DNA of 64,000 nucleotides from Sphingomonas glaciei (GCF_023380025.1 NZ_CP097253.1:2451001-2515000); one strand, 5' to 3'; shown: positions 1 to 8,331, numbered from the stretch's first letter. Program-made: numbers and translations. The notes: generated by a model not told the origin, from the letters alone.

Positions 1-426
1 GAGGCCGGCCTGCATTTGGCTGGTGTCGACGAACGCTGAGGAGGGCAGCTGGCTGACCACCGCGAACATCAGGAAGACGCCGAACAGGAACAAGGCGATC
101 GGCGAAACGAAGCTGGCACGCTGGCCGTCGATATAGCGGCGGGTGAGCTCCCCCGGGCGCCATGCCAGCATCGGCAGCGTGCGCCAGATCTTGCCTTCGA
201 AATGGAACACGCCGTGCAGCAGGTCGTGCCCGAAAGCGCCGAGCGAACGGTGGACGTGGGCATGCTGGCCGCAGGCGTGGCAATAGTCGCCGACCAGCGC
301 GGTCCCGCAGTTGAGGCAGGCGCGCTCGGTGGTATGGCCGCTTCCGTCGACCCCGGTGGCGGGTTCCACGGTGCGCGCGGCCAGGCCCCCGGTGACGGCG
401 TCGGCGATCGGTTCGATGGCGTTCAT
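1..426 (-). CDS. DUF3667 domain-containing protein (5' part only)
   Basis: The first 142 codons of a minus-strand gene start at ATG 426 and run off the left edge. The N-terminal third holds a four-cysteine zinc-ribbon-like motif (CLNC, then CHAC), followed by a stretch rich in His, Phe and Arg and a hydrophobic segment (FLFGVFLMFAVV) that should be the first membrane helix. This order matches the DUF3667 family of inner-membrane proteins, whose function is unknown. It is divergent from nadD, with 62 nt between the starts that must hold both promoters. The C-terminal membrane part is outside the window. Confidence 0.75.
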   Translation of the reverse strand, partial: MNAIEPIADAVTGGLAARTVEPATGVDGSGHTTERACLNCGTALVGDYCHACGQHAHVHRSLGAFGHDLLHGVFHFEGKIWRTLPMLAWRPGELTRRYIDGQRASFVSPIALFLFGVFLMFAVVSQLPSSAFVDTSQMQAGL

Positions 427-488
427 GTGTGGCAGTTCCCCACCCCGAGAGTGGCAGAGGGAGCCGGGCGCTGCTAGCCCCTGCCGGC

Positions 489-1139
489 ATGGCTCGGCGC
501 ATCGGTCTTCTTGGGGGCAGCTTCAATCCCGCGCACCGGGCACATCGGGCGATGAGCCTGGCCGCCGCCGCCGCGCTCGGGCTGGACGAGGTGTGGTGGC
601 TGGTCAGCCCCGGCAATCCGCTCAAGCCCAAGGCGGGCATGGCACCCTACCCGGCGCGGATCGCTTCGGCCCGGCAGCTCGCCCGGCGCTCGATCATCCG
701 GGTCAGCGATATTGAGCAGCGGCTGGGCACGGTCTACACCGTCGATACCCTTGCCAAGCTCACCCGGCGCTACCCCCGCCACCGCTTCATCTGGCTGATG
801 GGCGAGGACACTGTGGCGCAATTTCATCAGTGGAAGAACTGGCGTCAGCTGGCTTCAACCGTGCCGATTGCCGTTTTGTCCCGTCCGGGGTATGACGATG
901 ACGCCCGCACGGCTCGCGTGTCGGGCTGGCTCCGGCGCTTCGTCCGGCCTGGGGCGCAGGCACGGGACTGGACGCGTTGGAGTGCCCCGGCGATCGTCTT
1001 CCTGGGCTTACCGCCTGACCGGACTTCCGCAACGCAGCTCCGCGTCGCCGACCCCTTTTGGCACCAACGTTTCGCTCGCAACACGAACCGCGGTTCGGGC
1101 GTTACTCTTTCCGCAGAACACAGGAGACACCTTGGCTGA
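489..1139 (+). CDS. nadD: nicotinate-nucleotide adenylyltransferase
   Basis: The predicted protein has 216 residues. It starts MARRIGLLGGSFNP, which carries the nucleotidyltransferase GGSFNPxHxxH signature at residues 9-19, and has the usual later motif for ATP binding (ISAT replaced here by RTSATQLR). NadD adenylates nicotinate mononucleotide in cytoplasmic NAD synthesis. An upstream in-frame ATG at 429 was not used because it would add 20 residues before the conserved start. The gene begins a plus-strand run nadD-rsfS-rlmH-envC-ctpA, an order common in Alphaproteobacteria. Its stop overlaps the rsfS start by 8 nt. Confidence 0.93.
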   Translation: MARRIGLLGGSFNPAHRAHRAMSLAAAAALGLDEVWWLVSPGNPLKPKAGMAPYPARIASARQLARRSIIRVSDIEQRLGTVYTVDTLAKLTRRYPRHRFIWLMGEDTVAQFHQWKNWRQLASTVPIAVLSRPGYDDDARTARVSGWLRRFVRPGAQARDWTRWSAPAIVFLGLPPDRTSATQLRVADPFWHQRFARNTNRGSGVTLSAEHRRHLG

Positions 1140-1518
1140 CACCCCTGAAATGGTCGGCGCCCGCACGCCGGCTTCCGTCGAGGACATTCATGCGGCCGTG
1201 CTCCGCAGCCTCGACGACGATCAGGCTGTCGAGGTGGTTTCCATTCCGCTCGCCGGCAAGTCGAGCATCGCCGACCATATGGTGATCGCCTCGGGCCGCT
1301 CGACCCGCCAGGTCGCCAGTATGGCGACCAAGCTCGCCGAGCGCCTGAAGCAGGATCATGGCAAGCTGGTCCGGATCGAGGGCCTGCCGACCGCCGACTG
1401 GGTGCTGATCGACGCCGACGACGTGATCGTCCACCTGTTCCGGCCCGAGGTGCGCAGCTTCTACAATCTGGAGCGGATGTGGGCGTTCGGCGACGAAAAG
1501 GCCGCTGCCGCGGGGTGA
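1132..1518 (+). CDS. rsfS: ribosomal silencing factor RsfS
   Basis: The 128-residue RsfS/Iojap-family protein binds L14 of the large ribosomal subunit and blocks subunit joining when nutrients are scarce. Family landmarks are the DxxxAxxVVSIPLxGKSSIADxMVIASG segment and the C-terminal region around FRPEVRSFYNLERMW. The start chosen is TTG 1132 because AGGAG at 1122-1126 lies 5 nt ahead of it. An ATG six codons further in (1150) has no such site. It overlaps nadD by 8 nt, which suggests translational coupling. Confidence 0.92.
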   Translation: MADTPEMVGARTPASVEDIHAAVLRSLDDDQAVEVVSIPLAGKSSIADHMVIASGRSTRQVASMATKLAERLKQDHGKLVRIEGLPTADWVLIDADDVIVHLFRPEVRSFYNLERMWAFGDEKAAAAG

Positions 1519-1533
1519 GTCCCTTCATGCGGG

Positions 1534-1611
1534 GCCCTTCGACTTCGTGCTTCGCACTCCGCTCAGGACCAACGATAGTTGCTTCGTTCGCCCTGAGCGA
1601 AGTCGAAGGGC
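1534..1611. repeat. imperfect palindromic repeat (REP-like)
   Basis: The arms GCCCTTCGACTTCG (1534-1547) and CGAAGTCGAAGGGC (1598-1611) are exact reverse complements, and GCTCAGG/CCCTGAGC pair inside them. The left arm carries an extra 13 nt not matched on the right. It fills most of the 108-nt gap between rsfS and rlmH. From memory, elements with the core CCCTGAGCGAAGTCGAAGGGC are frequent between genes of sphingomonads. Only this copy was seen here. Confidence 0.7.
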
Positions 1612-1626
1612 GCTGAGCCCCGACCG

Positions 1627-2049
1627 ATGCTCCTCCACATCATCGCCCGCGGCAAGATCGGGCGCTCGCCCGAGGCCGAGCTGGTCGAGCGCTATCTCAA
1701 GCGATTGAGCTGGCCCTACCGGATGACCGAACTCCCAGACCGTGGCGGGACGATGCCGCCGCCGCTCAGCCCGTCGATCACCGTCCTGCTGGACGAACGC
1801 GGCAAGGCGCTGGCGTCGAGCGAGTTGGCCGCCAAACTCGACAAGTGGCGCGACCGGGGCGTGCGCGAATGCCGGTTCCTGCTTGGGGCCGCTGACGGCC
1901 ATGACGAAGGCGAACGGGCGAGCGCCGACCTGTTGCTGAGCTTCGGCGCGGCGACCTGGCCGCACCTGCTGGCCCGGGCGATGCTGGCCGAGCAATTGTA
2001 CCGCGCTACCAGCTGGCTTGCGGGCCATCCCTATCACCGGCAAGGCTGA
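1627..2049 (+). CDS. rlmH: 23S rRNA pseudouridine(1915) N3-methyltransferase
   Basis: The 140-residue SPOUT-class enzyme methylates pseudouridine 1915 in helix 69 of 23S rRNA. Family marks are the N-terminal IIARGKI segment, LLDERGKALASSE in the middle, FLLGAADGH in the knot region, and the conserved C-terminus (LLARAMLAEQLYRA, then HPYHR). The length equals the usual ~155 residues less a few. It lies downstream of rsfS behind a palindromic repeat, so the two may be transcribed separately or the repeat may only act in the mRNA. Confidence 0.93.
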   Translation: MLLHIIARGKIGRSPEAELVERYLKRLSWPYRMTELPDRGGTMPPPLSPSITVLLDERGKALASSELAAKLDKWRDRGVRECRFLLGAADGHDEGERASADLLLSFGAATWPHLLARAMLAEQLYRATSWLAGHPYHRQG

Positions 2050-2055
2050 CGCCCG

Positions 2056-3171
2056 ATGCGCCGCTTGCTGCTCCTCGCCCTCGCTCCGCTGCTGGTTTCC
2101 GCGGCCGACCCGGTGCGGGTAGCCGAGCAGGAAGCGGCGGCGGCGGCGGCCGAGCAGACCCGGCTCGAAGCCGCCGCGGCAGAGGCACGTGATGCCGCAA
2201 GCAAGGCGGCGGCGCAGCGCGCGGCCGAGGCACAGGCGATGCTCGCCGCCGACACCCGCATCGCGCTGGCCGAAGCGCAGCTGGCGGCGCTCGATCGGCG
2301 GCGGGCCATCCTCGACGCCCGGCTGGCGGAAGCACGCCGCCCGGCGACCGCATTGCTGGCGGGGCTGGCCGAGGCGGGCAGGCGTCCGGCCTGGCTGATG
2401 CTGGCGACCGCCGGCGGCGCCGAACAGCAGGTACGCCTGACCGCGCTGGTCCGGGCGCTCGGGCCGGAGGTCGAGAAGCGAACCGCCGCCTTGCGCAGCG
2501 AGGCCGAGGCGCTGACGGCGACTGCCGATGCCCAGCGCGCATTGCGGGCCAAGCTGGGGGAGGAGCGCAAGGCGGCGGCCGAGGCGCAGCAACGCTTCGC
2601 TGCGCGCGAGAGCGAAGCGCTGGCCTCGGCCCAGGCTCGCGACTCTGAAGCCTTCGAAGCCGGTGACACGGTGATCGACCGTAGCGAGCGGTTAGCGATG
2701 CTGACGAGTGAGGCGGCGCGCCGTCAGGCCGCGCGCTCGCTCGCCGCCGCGCTATCGCGGCTTCCCGCAGCCGAGCCGCGGCCGGTGCCAGCCGACGAGC
2801 GGGCGGACAAGCGCCCGTTCGCCTGGATCGTCCCGGCCGGCGGGCAAGTCACCAGCGGGATGGGCGAGCTTGCCGGCAACGGCGTCCGGTCGCGCGGCGT
2901 CACCTTCGCTGCTTCGCGCGGGACGCAGGTAGTGGCGCCGGCCGACGGCCGGATCGCCTTCGCCGGGCCGTTTCGCCGCCGCGAGGGGGTCGTGATCATC
3001 GACCACGGCGAGGGCTGGGCGACCCTGCTGACCGAAGTCCGTCCGGCGGTTCGAGTCGGCGATCGGGTCGCTCGCGGGCAGGCGATCGGGCGCGCGCTGG
3101 CGCCGGTTACCGCCGAACTTTTCCGCGGCGGCCGGGCCGAGCCCGCCTCGCAGATCGCCTCATCTCGCTAG
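2056..3171 (+). CDS. EnvC-like murein hydrolase activator (degenerate M23 domain)
   Basis: The 371-residue predicted periplasmic protein has a short signal peptide (LLLLALAPLLVSAADP), a long Ala/Glu/Arg-rich coiled coil (about residues 20-215), and a C-terminal LytM/M23 fold (about 255-365) with GTQVVAPADG and VIIDHGEGWATLL. In active M23 peptidases the zinc is held by HxxxD and HxH. Here the first pair reads as SRGVT, and the HxH is missing after ATLLTEV. This fits EnvC-type amidase activators, which are non-catalytic. It starts 6 nt after rlmH and is followed by the ctpA protease gene, as in related genomes. Confidence 0.85.
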   Translation: MRRLLLLALAPLLVSAADPVRVAEQEAAAAAAEQTRLEAAAAEARDAASKAAAQRAAEAQAMLAADTRIALAEAQLAALDRRRAILDARLAEARRPATALLAGLAEAGRRPAWLMLATAGGAEQQVRLTALVRALGPEVEKRTAALRSEAEALTATADAQRALRAKLGEERKAAAEAQQRFAARESEALASAQARDSEAFEAGDTVIDRSERLAMLTSEAARRQAARSLAAALSRLPAAEPRPVPADERADKRPFAWIVPAGGQVTSGMGELAGNGVRSRGVTFAASRGTQVVAPADGRIAFAGPFRRREGVVIIDHGEGWATLLTEVRPAVRVGDRVARGQAIGRALAPVTAELFRGGRAEPASQIASSR

Positions 3172-3244
3172 ACGGCCAATATCCTCATCGCCTGTTCATG
3201 CGCGGCGCTGTTAACTGGCCGGCGAAATGGCTAAGACTGGACCC

Positions 3245-4570
3245 ATGATCCGCAAGCTCCTCCCCCCGCTGGCCCTCGTCGGGGCGCTGGCCCTGGTTCC
3301 TCTCGCTGCCTCGACCCAGGCGGCGGCCGATACCGAGACCTACAAGGAACTCGAAACCTTCATGGGGGTGTTCGAGCGGGTGCGCGCGAATTACGTCGAC
3401 AAGACCGACGATCACAAGCTGATCAAGGGCGCGATCGACGGCATGCTGGCCAGCCTCGATCCGCACAGCTCATACCTCGAAGCGTCGGATTTCCGCCAGT
3501 TGCGGACCACCACCGACGGCAATTACGGCGGCCTCGGCCTGTCTGTCACGCAGGAGGACGGGACGGTCAAGGTGATCAGCCCGACCGAGGACACGCCGGC
3601 CGACCGTGCCGGGATCAAGGCCGGCGATTACATCACCCATCTCGACGGCGAACTGCTCTACGGCCTCGACCTCGACGAAGCGGTGGAGAAGATGCGGGGG
3701 CCTCCGGGGAGCCCGATCAAGATCACCATCGTCCGCCCCGGCCGTGACAAGCCGTTCGACGTGACGCTTCGCCGTGAGCGGATCGAGCTGAAGCCGGTCA
3801 AGTGGGAGCTGAAGGACGGCATCGGCGTCCTCAACATCAACAGCTTCTCGGCCAATGTCGGCGAGCAGGTCGCCTCGGCGCTCACCGCGATGGACAAAGC
3901 CGCGGGCGGCAAGCCGCTCGGCTATGTCATCGACCTGCGCTCCAACCCGGGCGGGCTGCTCGACCAGGCGGTGTCGGTCAGCGACGCCTTCCTGGAACGC
4001 GGCGAGATCGTGTCCGAGCGCGGCCGGGCCAAGGACGATATCGAGCGCTTCTACGCGCGGCCGGGCGACCTTACCGGTGGTCGCCCGATCGTGGTGCTGG
4101 TCGATGCCGGCTCGGCCAGCGCGGCGGAGATCGTCGCGGGCGCGCTGCAGGACCATCGCCGGGCGATCGTCATGGGCGAGCGCAGCTTCGGCAAGGGCTC
4201 GGTCCAGACGGTCATTCAGCTCGACCAGGAAAGCGCGCTGCGGCTCACCACCGCGCGTTATTTCACGCCGTCGGGCCGTTCGGTTCAGGCCGGCGGGATC
4301 GATCCCGACATCGTCGTGCCGCAGCTGAGTGATCCCGACTACAAGGATCGCCCGACGATTCGCGAGGCGGACCTTCGCAGACACCTCGTCGCGCAGAACA
4401 AGATCGACGATAAATTGCTCGAAAAGGATGACGCGGTTGATCCGCGCTTCACCGCCACTGCCGCCGAACTCGAGAAGAAGGGGGTCAAGGACTTCCAGCT
4501 CGACTATGCGGTCAAGTCGCTGAAGCGGCTCGCGGCCGGCCCGGGCGGAGCGGCGCCCAAGGCGCGCTGA
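3245..4570 (+). CDS. ctpA: carboxy-terminal processing peptidase, S41 family
   Basis: The 441-residue periplasmic serine protease has a signal peptide (MIRKLLPPLALVGALAL), a PDZ domain (about 90-170, with GGLGLSV and GIKAGDYI) and the S41 catalytic core. The nucleophile lies in VDAGSASAAEIVAGAL and the general base Lys in GERSFGKGSVQTV. CtpA enzymes trim or degrade envelope proteins, including peptidoglycan hydrolases, which suits its place after the EnvC-like gene. An in-frame ATG at 3227 would add six residues, and neither start has a strong ribosome site. The stop overlaps the dsbB start (TGATG). Confidence 0.92.
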   Translation: MIRKLLPPLALVGALALVPLAASTQAAADTETYKELETFMGVFERVRANYVDKTDDHKLIKGAIDGMLASLDPHSSYLEASDFRQLRTTTDGNYGGLGLSVTQEDGTVKVISPTEDTPADRAGIKAGDYITHLDGELLYGLDLDEAVEKMRGPPGSPIKITIVRPGRDKPFDVTLRRERIELKPVKWELKDGIGVLNINSFSANVGEQVASALTAMDKAAGGKPLGYVIDLRSNPGGLLDQAVSVSDAFLERGEIVSERGRAKDDIERFYARPGDLTGGRPIVVLVDAGSASAAEIVAGALQDHRRAIVMGERSFGKGSVQTVIQLDQESALRLTTARYFTPSGRSVQAGGIDPDIVVPQLSDPDYKDRPTIREADLRRHLVAQNKIDDKLLEKDDAVDPRFTATAAELEKKGVKDFQLDYAVKSLKRLAAGPGGAAPKAR

Positions 4571-5070
4571 TGGACGCTCGGACCGGGGATCTGGCGGCTG
4601 TGCGCGGGGGCTCGCTGCGGTTTTCGCAATGGCTTGCCATGGCGGTCCCCGGCAGTTTGTTGCTGGGCGCGCTCGGTTCGCAGCATCTCGGTGGCCTTAA
4701 CCCTTGCGAGATGTGCCTGTGGCAACGCTGGCCGCACCTTGCCGCGATCGTGCTGGCCGGATTGTCGCTCGTCATTCCTCGCCTCGCCAGACCGCTGACG
4801 CTGCTGGCAGCGCTCGCGATCGCGGTGTCGGGAGCGATCGGCCTGTTCCATGCTGGGGTCGAGCAGGGCTGGTGGGAAGGCCTCACCACCTGTTCAAGCG
4901 TGGCGACCGGCGCGACTCCCGACGAACTGCTCAAGTCGATCATGGCGACGCCGCTGATCCGGTGCGACCAGATCGCCTGGTCGTTCCTCGGCCTGTCGCT
5001 GGCCGCCTGGAACGCCGTCATTTCCCTCTTCTCCGCCGGAGCTATCCTATGGCTGATGCACAAGCGCTGA
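4570..5070 (+). CDS. dsbB: disulfide bond formation protein B
   Basis: The 166-residue inner-membrane protein has four hydrophobic helices. The first periplasmic redox pair is CEMC (about residues 36-39). The second pair is the two cysteines in TTCSSV and LIRCDQ, about 35 residues apart. DsbB passes electrons from DsbA to quinones, and a DsbA-like gene lies at 15557-16300. It is translationally coupled to ctpA (1-nt overlap), and its own end overlaps the next start by 22 nt. Confidence 0.9.
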   Translation: MDARTGDLAAVRGGSLRFSQWLAMAVPGSLLLGALGSQHLGGLNPCEMCLWQRWPHLAAIVLAGLSLVIPRLARPLTLLAALAIAVSGAIGLFHAGVEQGWWEGLTTCSSVATGATPDELLKSIMATPLIRCDQIAWSFLGLSLAAWNAVISLFSAGAILWLMHKR

Positions 5071-5606
5071 CGTCCAGCTGGAAGCCGGGCGACCGTGCGC
5101 CCGACCTCCATTCGATGCTGCGCGTCGATCATGCCGGCGAATATGGCGCGACCCGCATCTATGCCGGGCAGCTGGCGGTGCTGCGCGGTTCCTCGCGCGC
5201 GGCGCACCTCGTTACCCATATGGCTGCGCAGGAGGATGCGCACCTGGCGCGGTTCAATCAGCTGCTGGCCGAGCGCAAGGTGCGCCCGACGCTGCTTCAG
5301 CCGCTTTGGCACATCGGCGGTTTCGCGCTCGGCGCGGCGACCGCCCTGCTCAGCGAAAAGGCAGCCATGGCCTGCACCGATGCGGTCGAGACCGAGATCG
5401 ACCTCCATTATGAGGAACAGCTGCGGGAGCTTGGCGACAGCGATCCCGAGCTGTCGGCCGACATCCTCAAGTTCCAGGCCGAGGAGCTTGAGCATCGCGA
5501 GACCGCGCGCGAGCATGGCGCGCTGGAAACCCCCGGCTATCCGCTGCTGAGCTTTGCCATTCGCTCCATCTGCAAGGTCGCAATCGCGGCGTCCAAGCGG
5601 ATTTGA
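5049..5606 (+). CDS. demethoxyubiquinone hydroxylase family protein (COQ7-like)
   Basis: The 185-residue ferritin-like di-iron protein should hydroxylate demethoxyubiquinone in ubiquinone synthesis. Iron-ligand motifs in order are RVDHAGEYGA, the ExxH in AAQEDAHL, a Glu in VETEIDLHYEE, and the ExxH in AEELEHRE. The start ATG 5049 lies inside the end of dsbB (22-nt overlap), and the conserved region begins 15 residues later. Pairing with DsbB, which donates electrons to quinone, is a plausible functional link but not proof of one. Confidence 0.9.
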   Translation: MADAQALTSSWKPGDRAPDLHSMLRVDHAGEYGATRIYAGQLAVLRGSSRAAHLVTHMAAQEDAHLARFNQLLAERKVRPTLLQPLWHIGGFALGAATALLSEKAAMACTDAVETEIDLHYEEQLRELGDSDPELSADILKFQAEELEHRETAREHGALETPGYPLLSFAIRSICKVAIAASKRI

Positions 5607-5659
5607 GGCGGGAACGTGATGTGGGCCCGTGCGCTGAAGCCCCTGAAAGGTGTTGGATC

Positions 5660-6070
5660 ATGAAGACCCGTTTGTTTGTCGCGTTCGGCGCCGTGGTGGG
5701 TAGCGGCCTGTTCAGCGCGCTCCCCGCCACCGCTCAGTCGCAGGCTGTTTCCCAGCAGCGCACCAAGGAGATCATCGTGTTCGGCACCGATCCGTGCCCG
5801 CGCTCGACCGATGACGAAGTGGTGGTCTGCGCCCGCCGTCCGGAGAAGGAGCGCTACCGGCTGCCCGAGGCGCTGCGCCCGACCGGCCCGCCCCAGCTGA
5901 GCCAGAGCTGGAGCGTACGCTCCAAGGCGCTGGCGACGATGGGCCAGACCGGTCCCGGCACCTGCTCGGGCGTCGGACCCGGCGGTGACTTCGGTTGCGC
6001 GACCAAGGAAATCCAGAAGGGCGTCGCCGAGCGCGCCGAACAGGACGCGCAGGACTCGCCGCCCGAATAA
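5660..6070 (+). CDS. secreted hypothetical protein
   Basis: The 136-residue protein starts at ATG 5660 with a clear signal peptide (MKTRLFVAFGAVVG, then LPATAQS). The mature part has four cysteines (DPCPRS, VVCARRP, GTCSG, FGCAT) and ends in a charged helix (KEIQKGVAERAEQDAQD). The TDDEVVVCARRP stretch is typical of small sphingomonad periplasmic proteins of unknown function. It lies 53 nt after the COQ7-like gene. A GGAAC-N16-CGCT sequence at 5611-5635 resembles an EcfG promoter but has one mismatch in the -10 element. Confidence 0.7.
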   Translation: MKTRLFVAFGAVVGSGLFSALPATAQSQAVSQQRTKEIIVFGTDPCPRSTDDEVVVCARRPEKERYRLPEALRPTGPPQLSQSWSVRSKALATMGQTGPGTCSGVGPGGDFGCATKEIQKGVAERAEQDAQDSPPE

Positions 6071-6080
6071 GCTCGGGCAG

Positions 6081-6119
6081 CCGTTCCGCCGCGCGGCAAA
6101 AGTTGCGCGGGCGGAACGG
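6081..6119 (+). terminator. strong GC hairpin after the secreted protein gene
   Basis: CCGTTCCGCCGCGC (6081-6094) pairs with GCGCGGGCGGAACGG (6105-6119) with one bulged base around a 10-nt loop containing AAAA. There is no following T-run, so it could be a terminator, an mRNA stabiliser or both. The right arm contains the GGAAC box of the next promoter. Confidence 0.5.
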
Positions 6120-6137
6120 TGTCGGGTCAGGTCCGTT
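6113..6137 (+). promoter_or_regulatory. EcfG-type general stress promoter
   Basis: GGAAC at 6113-6117, a 16-nt spacer and CGTT at 6134-6137 match exactly the alphaproteobacterial EcfG consensus (GGAAC-N16/17-CGTT). The -10 element lies 29 nt ahead of the ATG of the DUF1206 gene at 6166, and a strong AGGAGG ribosome site follows. The spacing and placement are right for a real promoter, but only sequence supports it. Confidence 0.65.
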
Positions 6138-6165
6138 CACCTCCCCAACAGGAGGAACCGATCCC

Positions 6166-6978
6166 ATGCGCACCGACCCGAGCGGAGCTCTCACCACTTT
6201 CACCCGCCTTGGCTTTGCGGCGCGCGGGTTGCTTTACCTGACCATCGGATTCCTGATCCTTCGTACCGGACGGACCGAGGATACCAGCGGTGCCCTGTCG
6301 GTGCTGGCCGAGGGCGGCGGTCGGACGCTCCTTTACGTGATGATCGCCGGCTTCCTTGCTTACGGTCTGTGGCGCCTGTCCGACGCGGCGTTCAACATCG
6401 AGAGGCACGAAGAGGGCAAGAAGGGCTTGGCCGAGCGCGGCGGTGCGGCGGCCAGCGGAATCGTCCACCTCTTCCTCGCCTGGCAAGCGATCCGCCTCGT
6501 CCAGCATGCCGGCTCGGGCGGCAGCAGCGGCGGCAGCGGAACGCAGGAAGGCGCCCAGACCGCGCTCCAGCTCCCGGGAGGCCAGTTGATGCTGGTGGTC
6601 GCGGGTCTGGTCCTGCTGATCGTCGGCGCGGTCCAGCTGAAAAAGGCGTGGAAGGCCGAATTCCTCAAGCATCTCGAACCGAGCGTCGCCCATCAGCCTT
6701 GGGCGCGCTATACCGGGCAGGGCGGCTACGCCGCGCGCGGGCTGGTGTTCCTGATCAGCGGCGCCTTCCTGACCGCGGCGGGCTTCAAGGAGCAGGCGGG
6801 CGAAGCTGGCGGGATGGAAGAAGCGCTGACCTGGCTGACCTCGCCGTGGGATTCGATCGTCGCCGTCGGACTGATCCTGTTCGGCCTTTACAGTCTGATC
6901 GAGGCCCGCTTCCGGGTCATCAACGACGTTCCCGTCGACGGCCTTGCCAGCAAGGCGCGATCCAAGCTTCCGATCTGA
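6166..6978 (+). CDS. DUF1206 domain-containing membrane protein
   Basis: The 270-residue inner-membrane protein is made of three repeats of about 70-75 residues. Each begins with an ARxGYxARGLxxL-like motif (LGFAARGLLYL at the start, QGGYAARGLVFL near residue 190) and holds two helices, giving six in total. DUF1206 has no known function. A Gly/Ser-rich linker (SGGSSGGSG) separates repeats 1 and 2. The start ATG 6166 has AGGAGG at 6150-6155. The EcfG-type promoter immediately upstream implies expression in the general stress response. Confidence 0.85.
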   Translation: MRTDPSGALTTFTRLGFAARGLLYLTIGFLILRTGRTEDTSGALSVLAEGGGRTLLYVMIAGFLAYGLWRLSDAAFNIERHEEGKKGLAERGGAAASGIVHLFLAWQAIRLVQHAGSGGSSGGSGTQEGAQTALQLPGGQLMLVVAGLVLLIVGAVQLKKAWKAEFLKHLEPSVAHQPWARYTGQGGYAARGLVFLISGAFLTAAGFKEQAGEAGGMEEALTWLTSPWDSIVAVGLILFGLYSLIEARFRVINDVPVDGLASKARSKLPI

Positions 6979-7040
6979 GGTAAGCGCCGGAAAAGCCGGG
7001 AAAGCTTGCCTTTGGACGGGCGTGAACATATACCGAACAA

Positions 7041-8285
7041 ATGGCGCAGCTCGACACCCGCGAGAAGTTGGCGATCCTCGCGGATGCCGCCAAATATGAC
7101 GCGAGCTGCGCTTCGTCGGGCACGTCCAAGCGCAACAGTGTCGGCGGGAAGGGGATCGGGTCGACCGAGGGCATGGGCATCTGCCACGCCTATGCCCCCG
7201 ACGGCCGCTGCATCTCGCTATTGAAGATCCTGCTGACCAACAGCTGCATCTTCGACTGCCATTATTGCATCAATCGCAAGAGCTCGAACGTCCGACGGGC
7301 GCGGTTCACGGCGCAGGAAGTCGTCAATCTCACGCTCGCCTTCTACAAGCGCAATTATATCGAGGGGCTGTTCCTCTCCTCGGGCATCATCGCCTCGTCC
7401 AACTACACGATGGAGCAATTGGTCGAGGTCGCGCGGTCGCTGCGCGAGGACCATGACTTCCGCGGTTACATCCACCTCAAGACCATCCCCGACGCCGATC
7501 CCGAGCTGGTGCGGCTGGCTGGGCTCTATGCCGACCGTATCTCGATCAATGTCGAACTGCCGACCACGCAGGGGCTGAAGCGCCTCGCGCCCGAGAAGAG
7601 CGAGCCGCAGATCGAAGGCGCGATGCTCGGCATGAAGGGCGCGATCGAGGACGGCAAGGACGCGCGCAAGAAGTACAAGTCGGCGCCCAATTTCGCGCCC
7701 GCCGGCCAGTCGACGCAAATGATCGTCGGCGCCGATGCCGCAACCGATGCGGATATCGTCGGCAAGGCCAGCACGCTCTACAACCGCTTCAGCCTGCGGC
7801 GGGTCTATTACTCGGCCTTCTCGCCCATCCCCGATGCCAGCGCGGTGCTGCCGCTGCAGCGCCCGCCGCTGATGCGCGAGCACCGGCTCTACCAATCGGA
7901 CTGGCTGATGCGCTTCTACGGCTTCAAGGCCGACGAGGTGGTCAGCGCCGCCGACGTCACGGGCATGTTGCCGCTCGATATCGATCCCAAGCTCGCCTGG
8001 GCGCTCAAGTATCGCGAATATTTTCCGGTCGACGTCAACAAGGCCAGCCGGGAGCAGTTGCTGCGTGTGCCGGGGCTCGGGACCAAGGCGGTCGAGCGGA
8101 TCCTTCGCTCGCGCCGGTTCCGCACCTTCACCCTCGACGACGTCGCGCGGCTGACGGTCAGTATTGCCAAGATGCGCCCGTTCATCGTCACCAGCGACTG
8201 GCGTCCGACGTTGCTGACCGACAAGGCCGACCTCAAGCGCTGGATCAAGCCCGAGAAGCACCAGCTCGAGCTGTTCGCCGCCTGA
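7041..8285 (+). CDS. putative DNA modification/repair radical SAM protein
   Basis: The 414-residue protein has a radical SAM core with the cluster motif CxxxCxxC at Cys69, Cys73 and Cys76 (NSCIFDCHYC). The N-terminal region carries KYDASC and GMGICHAY. A helix-hairpin-helix DNA-binding motif lies near residues 330-362 (VDVNKASREQLLRVPGLG), and the C-terminus is short and basic. This matches the radical SAM family always found with UdgX-type uracil-DNA glycosylases. The substrate is unknown. It lies 46 nt upstream of the udgX-type gene on the same strand, so the pair is very likely an operon. Confidence 0.9.
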   Translation: MAQLDTREKLAILADAAKYDASCASSGTSKRNSVGGKGIGSTEGMGICHAYAPDGRCISLLKILLTNSCIFDCHYCINRKSSNVRRARFTAQEVVNLTLAFYKRNYIEGLFLSSGIIASSNYTMEQLVEVARSLREDHDFRGYIHLKTIPDADPELVRLAGLYADRISINVELPTTQGLKRLAPEKSEPQIEGAMLGMKGAIEDGKDARKKYKSAPNFAPAGQSTQMIVGADAATDADIVGKASTLYNRFSLRRVYYSAFSPIPDASAVLPLQRPPLMREHRLYQSDWLMRFYGFKADEVVSAADVTGMLPLDIDPKLAWALKYREYFPVDVNKASREQLLRVPGLGTKAVERILRSRRFRTFTLDDVARLTVSIAKMRPFIVTSDWRPTLLTDKADLKRWIKPEKHQLELFAA

Positions 8286-8331
8286 GGGGTGGGCGGAATG
8301 GCTCACTTGCCCCTCTGCGCGTTCAGCAATC

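Noticed and set aside
5611-5635. EcfG promoter of the secreted protein at 5660
   Set aside because: The same CGCT mismatch in the -10 element.
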